Shown piece after piece: positions 58,718 to 64,000 of a DNA stretch of 64,000 bases. The notes beneath the pieces were generated by a model. The model did not search any database and was not told the origin of the DNA. It saw nothing but the letters and a program-made list of their open reading frames with translations. Position 1 is the stretch's first letter, and each line of letters begins with the position of its first letter. This DNA comes from Apostichopus japonicus. Taxonomy: Eukaryota; Echinodermata; Holothuroidea; Aspidochirotida; Stichopodidae. A program made the position numbers and the translations under genes. The stretch covers positions 25,135,960-25,199,959 of the forward strand of contig NC_092563.1 in the NCBI RefSeq assembly GCF_037975245.1, in the 5' to 3' direction.

Positions 58718-58872
58718 TTGCTGATACATAACAGAATGTCTCTATTATGGATATGGTAGCTAAGTAAACAATGATAAATTTAATACAGACCATTGTCACA
58801 TATAATGTTAAAAGTGGTTTGAAATTGTAAGAAGAGCTTTTCTACGTGTTAAGCGTTCCTAAAAGCAAACAG

Positions 58873-59247
58873 TATACAAATAATAAATGGTTATGAATGC
58901 GATAGTGCAAATATTTCATGAGTTGAAAGATGGAATCGCCGAGTTGAATGGAACAAATTACATCTTTCAACGAATGAAATATTTGCACAATTGCACGAAT
59001 GGAAACCATTTATTATTTGTTTTATACAACACCTTCAAATTTGGATATAATTGGATGTAAAATGCACTCATGAAACAGATTGTTTTGAACAGTCAGGTTT
59101 CTCTGCTCTCTTACGATTGAAAAAAGTCTTATCAAAAAAGTATAACACATGGTTTTATTTCATAGAGTGCAATAGAGCGGATTTTGCATGCAATCGACGA
59201 GCAATTGACCAATCAAATGGCCGCCGGAATATAAGTAAGTGTTGTAT
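58873..59247. mobile_element. About 375-bp foldback element in the tRNA array
   Basis: Interrupts a repeat between AACAG and AACTTAAAAATG. The left part is a hairpin: about 58,873-58,931 is inverted at 58,965-59,025 (CAAATAATAAATGG with CCATTTATTATTTG, GCAAATATTTCAT with its complement). TATACAACAC at 59023 is echoed as GTGTTGTATT at 59239. Looks like one or two nested non-autonomous elements. Confidence 0.6.
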
Positions 59248-59316
59248 TAAACTTAAAAATGAACATACGTTGAATGTAGAAGTTCATGCTTTCATGAATA
59301 AAACTGATAGCATGCC

Positions 59317-59389
59317 TGCCACGTGTGAGGCTCGAACTCACGACCTTCAGATTATGAGACTGACGCGCTGCCGACTGCGCCAACGAGGC
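59317..59389 (-). tRNA. tRNA-Met: tRNA-Met (CAT), consensus copy
   Basis: Consensus; follows the foldback insertion. Confidence 0.8.
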
Positions 59390-59611
59390 TTGCTGATACA
59401 TAACAGAATGTCTCTTCTATTGAAATGGTAGCCAAGTAAACAATAATAAATTTAATACGGACCATTGTCACATATCATGTTAAAAGATGTTTGAAATTGT
59501 ATGAAGAGTTTTTCTACGTGTTAAGCGTTCCTAAAAGCAAACAGAATTTAAAGATGAACAGACGTTGAATGTAGAAGTTCATGCTTTCATGAATAAAACT
59601 GATAGCATGCC

Positions 59612-59684
59612 TGCCACGTGTGAGGCTCGAACTCACGACCTTCAGATTATGAGACTGACGCGCTTTCGACTGCGCCAACGATGT
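59612..59684 (-). pseudogene. tRNA-Met, type-n decayed copy
   Basis: 5' acceptor strand ACATCGT cannot pair, and the D-loop GG is replaced by AA. The same changes recur every third unit. Confidence 0.7.
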
Positions 59685-59908
59685 TTGCTGTTACAAAACA
59701 GAATGTCTCTACTATGGAAATGGTAGCTAAGTAAACAATGAAAAATGAAATATTCCGGCAAATGTCACATATAATGTTAAAAGATGTTTGAATTTGCTAG
59801 AAGACTTTTCCTACGCGTTAAGCTTTCCTAAAGGCAAACAAAATTTAAAAATGAACAGACGTTGAATGTAGAAGTTCAGTCTTTCATGAATTAAACTGAT
59901 AGCATGCC

Positions 59909-59981
59909 TGCCACGTGTGAGGCTCGAACTCACGACCTTCAGATTATGAGACTGACGCGCTGCCGACTGCGCCAACGAGGC
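59909..59981 (-). tRNA. tRNA-Met: tRNA-Met (CAT), consensus copy
   Basis: Consensus; second member of a 3-mer. Confidence 0.8.
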
Positions 59982-60206
59982 TTGCTGTTACAGAACAGAA
60001 TGTCTCTAGTATGAAAACTGCAGCTAAGATATCAATGATAAATATAGTACGGACCAGTGTCACATATCATGTTAAAAGTTGTTTGAAATTGTAAGAACAG
60101 ATTTTCTACGTGTTAAGCGTTCCTAAAAGCAAACAGAATTTAAAAATGAACCGACGTTGAATGTAGAAGAAGTTCATGCTTTCATGAATAAAACGGATAG
60201 CATGCC

Positions 60207-60279
60207 TGCCACGTGTGAGGCTCGAACTCACGACCTTCAGATTATGAGACTGACGCGCTGCCGACTGCGCCAACGAGGC
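60207..60279 (-). tRNA. tRNA-Met: tRNA-Met (CAT), consensus copy
   Basis: Consensus; third member of a 3-mer, marked by an extra GAA in its trailer side. Confidence 0.8.
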
Positions 60280-60503
60280 TTGCTGATACATAACAGAATG
60301 TCTCTACTATGGAAATGGAAGCTAAGTAAACAATGATAAATTTAAAATACAGACCAGTGTCGCATATCATGTTAAAAGATGTTTGAAATTGTATGAAGAG
60401 TTTTTCTACGTGTTAAGCGTTCCTAAAAGCAAACAGAATTTAAAGATGAACAGACGTTGAATGTAGAAGTTCATGCTTTCATGAATAAAACTGATAGCAT
60501 GCC

Positions 60504-60576
60504 TGCCACGTGTGAGGCTCGAACTCACGACCTTCAGATTATGAGACTGACGCGCTTTCGACTGCGCCAACGATGT
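60504..60576 (-). pseudogene. tRNA-Met, type-n decayed copy
   Basis: Same damage as 59,612; 892 bp away. Confidence 0.7.
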
Positions 60577-60800
60577 TTGCTGTTACAAAACAGAATGTCT
60601 CTACTATGGAAATGGTAGCTAAGTAAACAATGAAAAATGAAATATTCCGGCAAATGTCACATATAATGTTAAAAGATGTTTGAATTTGCTAGAAGACTTT
60701 TCCTACGCGTTAAGCTTTCCTAAAGGCAAACAAAATTTAAAAATGAACAGACGTTGAATGTAGAAGTTCAGTCTTTCATGAATTAAACTGATAGCATGCC

Positions 60801-60873
60801 TGCCACGTGTGAGGCTCGAACTCACGACCTTCAGATTATGAGACTGACGCGCTGCCGACTGCGCCAACGAGGC
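60801..60873 (-). tRNA. tRNA-Met: tRNA-Met (CAT), consensus copy
   Basis: Consensus; repeat of 59,909. Confidence 0.8.
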
Positions 60874-61098
60874 TTGCTGTTACAGAACAGAATGTCTCTA
60901 GTATGAAAACTGCAGCTAAGATATCAATGATAAATATAGTACGGACCAGTGTCACATATCATGTTAAAAGTTGTTTGAAATTGTAAGAACAGATTTTCTA
61001 CGTGTTAAGCGTTCCTAAAAGCAAACAGAATTTAAAAATGAACCGACGTTGAATGTAGAAGAAGTTCATGCTTTCATGAATAAAACGGATAGCATGCC

Positions 61099-61171
61099 TG
61101 CCACGTGTGAGGCTCGAACTCACGACCTTCAGATTATGAGACTGACGCGCTGCCGACTGCGCCAACGAGGC
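61099..61171 (-). tRNA. tRNA-Met: tRNA-Met (CAT), consensus copy
   Basis: Consensus; repeat of 60,207. Confidence 0.8.
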
Positions 61172-61395
61172 TTGCTGATACATAACAGAATGTCTCTACT
61201 ATGGAAATGGAAGCTAAGTAAACAATGATAAATTTAAAATACAGACCAGTGTCGCATATCATGTTAAAAGATGTTTGAAATTGTATGAAGAGTTTTTCTA
61301 CGTGTTAAGCGTTCCTAAAAGCAAACAGAATTTAAAGATGAACAGACGTTGAATGTAGAAGTTCATGCTTTCATGAATAAAACTGATAGCATGCC

Positions 61396-61468
61396 TGCCA
61401 CGTGTGAGGCTCGAACTCACGACCTTCAGATTATGAGACTGACGCGCTGCCGACTGCGCCAACGAGGC
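61396..61468 (-). tRNA. tRNA-Met: tRNA-Met (CAT), consensus copy
   Basis: Consensus; the type-n damage is absent here although its flank matches 60,504. Confidence 0.8.
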
Positions 61469-61691
61469 TTGCTGATACATAACAGAATGTCTCTACTATG
61501 GAAATGGAAGCTAAGTAAACAATGATAAATTTAAAATACAGACCAGTGTCGCATATCATGTTAAAAGATGTTTGAAATTGTATGAAGAGTTTTTCTACGT
61601 GTTAAGCGTTCCTAAAAGCAAACAAAATTTAAAAAGATCAGACGTTGATTGTAGAAGTTCATTCTTTCATGAATAAAACTGATAGCATGCC

Positions 61692-61764
61692 TGCCACGTG
61701 TGAGGCTCGAACTCACGACCTTCAGATTATGAGACTGACGCGCTGTCGACTGCGCCAACGAGGC
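61692..61764 (-). tRNA. tRNA-Met: tRNA-Met (CAT), D-loop variant
   Basis: Consensus except D-loop GA for GG. Confidence 0.7.
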
Positions 61765-61989
61765 TTGCTGTTACACAACATGAATGTCTCTACTATGGAA
61801 ATGGCAGCTAAGTAAACAATGATAAATTTAAAATACAGACCAGTGTCGCATATAATGTTAAAAGATTTTTCAAATTGTAAGAAGAGTTTTTCTACGCGTT
61901 TAGCGTCCCTAAAAGCTAACAGAACTTAAAAATGAACAGACGTTGAATGTACATGTTCATGCTTTCATGAATAAAACTGATAGCATGCC

Positions 61990-62062
61990 TGCCACGTGTG
62001 AGGCTCGAACTCACGACCTTCAGATTATGAGACTGACGCGCTTTCGACTGCGCCAGCGATGT
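61990..62062 (-). pseudogene. tRNA-Met, type-n decayed copy
   Basis: Type-n damage plus one more change in the position 8-9 region. Confidence 0.7.
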
Positions 62063-62286
62063 TTGCTGTTACAAAACAGAATGTCTCTACTATGGAAATG
62101 GTAGCTAAGTAAACAATGAAAAATGAAATATTCCGGCAAATGTCACATATAATGTTAAAAGTTGTTTGAATTTGCTAGAAGACTTTTCCTACGCGTTAAG
62201 CTTTCCTAAAGGCAAACAGAATTTAAAAATGAACAGACGTTGAATGTAGAAGTTCAGTCTTTCATGAATAAAACTGATAGCATGCC

Positions 62287-62359
62287 TGCCACGTGTGAGG
62301 CTCGAACTCACGACCTTCAGATTATGAGACTGACGCGCTGCCGACTGCGCCAACGAGGC
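62287..62359 (-). tRNA. tRNA-Met: tRNA-Met (CAT), consensus copy
   Basis: Consensus. Confidence 0.8.
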
Positions 62360-62584
62360 TTGCTGTTACAGAACAGAATGTCTCTAGTATGAAAACTGCA
62401 GCTAAGATATCAATGATAAATATAGTACGGACCAGTGTCACATATCATGTTAAAAGTTGTTTGAAATTGTAAGAACAGATTTTCTACGTGTTAAGCGTCC
62501 CTAAAAGCAAACAGAATTTAAAAATGAACCGACGTTGAATGTAGAAGAAGTTCATGCTTTCATGAATAAAACGGATAGCATGCC

Positions 62585-62657
62585 TGCCACGTGTGAGGCT
62601 CGAACTCACGACCTTCAGATTATGAGTCTGACGCGCTGTCGACTGCGCCAACGAGGC
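62585..62657 (-). tRNA. tRNA-Met: tRNA-Met (CAT), variant
   Basis: D-loop GA for GG, and T31-to-A, which pairs with T39. Anticodon CAT kept. Confidence 0.7.
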
Positions 62658-62882
62658 TTGCTGTTACACAACATGAATGTCTCTACTATGGAAATGGCAG
62701 CTAAGTAAACAATGATAAATGTAAAATACAGACCAGTGTCGCATATCATGTTAAAAGATTTTTCAAATTGTAAGAAGAGTTTTTCTACGCGTTTAGCGTC
62801 CCTAAAAGCTAACAGAACTTAAAAATGAACAGACGTTGAATGTACATGTTCATGCTTTCATGAATAAAACTGATAGCATGCC

Positions 62883-62955
62883 TGCCACGTGTGAGGCTCG
62901 AACTCACGACCTTCAGATTATGAGACTGACGCGCTTTCGACTGCGCCAACGATGT
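62883..62955 (-). pseudogene. tRNA-Met, type-n decayed copy
   Basis: Type-n damage; 893 bp from the 61,990 copy. Confidence 0.7.
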
Positions 62956-63179
62956 TTGCTGTTACAAAACAGAATGTCTCTACTATGGAAATGGTAGCTA
63001 AGTAAACAATGAAAAATGAAATATTCCGGCAAATGTCACATATAATGTTAAAAGTTGTTTGAATTTGCTAGAAGACTTTTCCTACGCGTTAAGCTTTCCT
63101 AAAGGCAAACAAAATTTAAAAATGAACAGACGTTGAATGTAGAAGTTCAGTCTTTCATGAATAAAACTGATAGCATGCC

Positions 63180-63252
63180 TGCCACGTGTGAGGCTCGAAC
63201 TCACGACCTTCAGATTATGAGACTGACGCGCTGCCGACTGCGCCAACGAGGC
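63180..63252 (-). tRNA. tRNA-Met: tRNA-Met (CAT), consensus copy
   Basis: Consensus. Confidence 0.8.
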
Positions 63253-63474
63253 TTGCTGTTACAGAACAGAATGTCTCTAGTATGAAAACTGCAGCTAAGA
63301 TATCAATGATAAATATAGTACGGACCAGTGTCACATATCATGTTAAAAGTTGTTTGAAATTGTAAGAACAGATTTTCTACGTGTTAAGCGTCCCTAAAAG
63401 CAAACAGAATTTAAAAATGAACCGACGTTGAATGTAGAAGTTCATGCTTTCATGAATAAAACGGATAGCATGCC

Positions 63475-63547
63475 TGCCACGTGTGAGGCTCGAACTTACG
63501 ACCTTCAGATTATGAGACTGACGCGCTGCCGACTGCGCCAACGAGGC
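63475..63547 (-). tRNA. tRNA-Met: tRNA-Met (CAT), T-stem variant
   Basis: One T-stem mismatch (GTAAG). Last full copy. Confidence 0.7.
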
Positions 63548-63620
63548 TTGCTGTTACACAACATGAATGTCTCTACAATGGAAATGGCAGCTGAGAGAGC
63601 TATGCACGCCCGCCACGTGT

Positions 63621-64000
63621 GAGAATATGAAGAATATATAAAATGGTAAATAGAGACGAATGCTTCATTTCTAAATTTTCATTATTAACATGATCACCGC
63701 TGTGAAAAGCAAGATGGCTGCCCAAGGCCTTACAAATATGATGCTTCATTTAATTCCTAGATTTACTTCAATAGAACCCATCTATCAAACATCTAGTATT
63801 AAAGTGGATGATATTTGCTAAAGTCATTAATATCGTTTAATTTATAAGTTTGAAAGTCTGAGAAATGTTTAAGCAAATGAAAACAGTTGTCTCCTTAATT
63901 AAGATTTCACTGTCTCTGTTTCTATATGATACATTTTCACAAAGCAAAAGCTTCATTAACGAGATTTTACATAAATATGAAGTTCTAAAAATATAAACGA
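63621..64000. other. Right flank of the tRNA array
   Basis: Unique-looking AT-rich sequence after a broken tRNA 3' remnant. Nothing recognised. Confidence 0.5.

Larger units (their letters stand above)
57622..63620. repeat. tRNA-Met tandem array with higher-order repeats
   Basis: Nineteen units with a period of 293-298 bp. Units pair as a 588-bp 2-mer (57.63-58.21 repeated at 58.22-58.80 kb) and as 3-mers of 892-893 bp (59.48-60.37 repeated at 60.37-61.26; 61.86-62.75 repeated at 62.75-63.5). This pattern is expected from unequal crossing over. A broken 3' tRNA remnant ends the array at about 63,612. Confidence 0.9.

Noticed and set aside
57926-61480. Repeated 60-71 codon frames starting MYQQASLAQSAARQ
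   Set aside because: They are translations through tRNA-Met genes and their 5' flanks, not proteins.
50695-63620. Regular direct repeats considered as a CRISPR array
   Set aside because: Units of about 297 bp carry a tRNA gene and have similar, not unique, spacers; the DNA is eukaryotic.

Overview
The window is animal nuclear DNA: AT-rich, with multi-exon genes on GT-AG introns, poly(A)-type non-LTR retrotransposons, DNA transposons and many microsatellites. An invertebrate deuterostome such as an echinoderm is my best guess, but nothing here fixes the species. All recognisable host genes lie on the minus strand.

The backbone is a tandem segmental duplication. Bases 1 to about 26,185 are the right-hand part of unit 1. 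Bases from about 26,186 are unit 2, with base 1 matching about 29,536. Each unit carries gene A, a b(0,+)-type amino acid transporter light chain (SLC7A9-like). A2 (28,949-40,325) has 11 coding exons giving 524 residues. A1 (5,547-14,366) shows the same first 10 exons; its last exon should lie left of the window. Each unit also carries a second, paralogous set of only the last three exons (B1 19,905-25,022; B2 45,098-50,336). These are open, phase-matched and bounded by good splice sites, yet no exons 1-8 lie upstream of them within the window. They are either 3' remnants of truncated genes or alternative 3' modules for the A gene upstream.

Beside exon B9 in each unit is an array of about 297-bp repeats, each carrying one elongator tRNA-Met (CAT) gene or relic on the minus strand. 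Three copies are in unit 1 (25.4-26.05 kb) and 24 in unit 2 (50.7-63.55 kb). The unit 2 array shows 2-mer and 3-mer higher-order repeats. Two copies have a Lys-type CTT anticodon. It is interrupted at 52,157-57,621 by a decayed non-LTR element flanked by a 6-bp duplication. The 5' half of that element looks Tx1/L1-like and the 3' half CR1-like.

Comparing the two units dates several events. The L2/CR1-like LINE in the B9-B10 intron (shared GGACTTAA duplication) and a second LINE 3' end predate the duplication. Later differences include a 4,485-bp TA-flanked transposon with CACTG ends in A1 intron 10 (933-5,417, empty site in A2), a 32-bp hairpin mini-insertion in A2 (35,393), a templated 55-bp palindrome (30,330), an 18-bp purine/pyrimidine minisatellite grown roughly tenfold in A2 intron 9, a 1,000-bp indel and a 181-bp indel. 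A candidate TATA promoter with a CRE (TGACGTCA) and a noncoding first exon precedes each A gene (about 17.65 and 42.8 kb).
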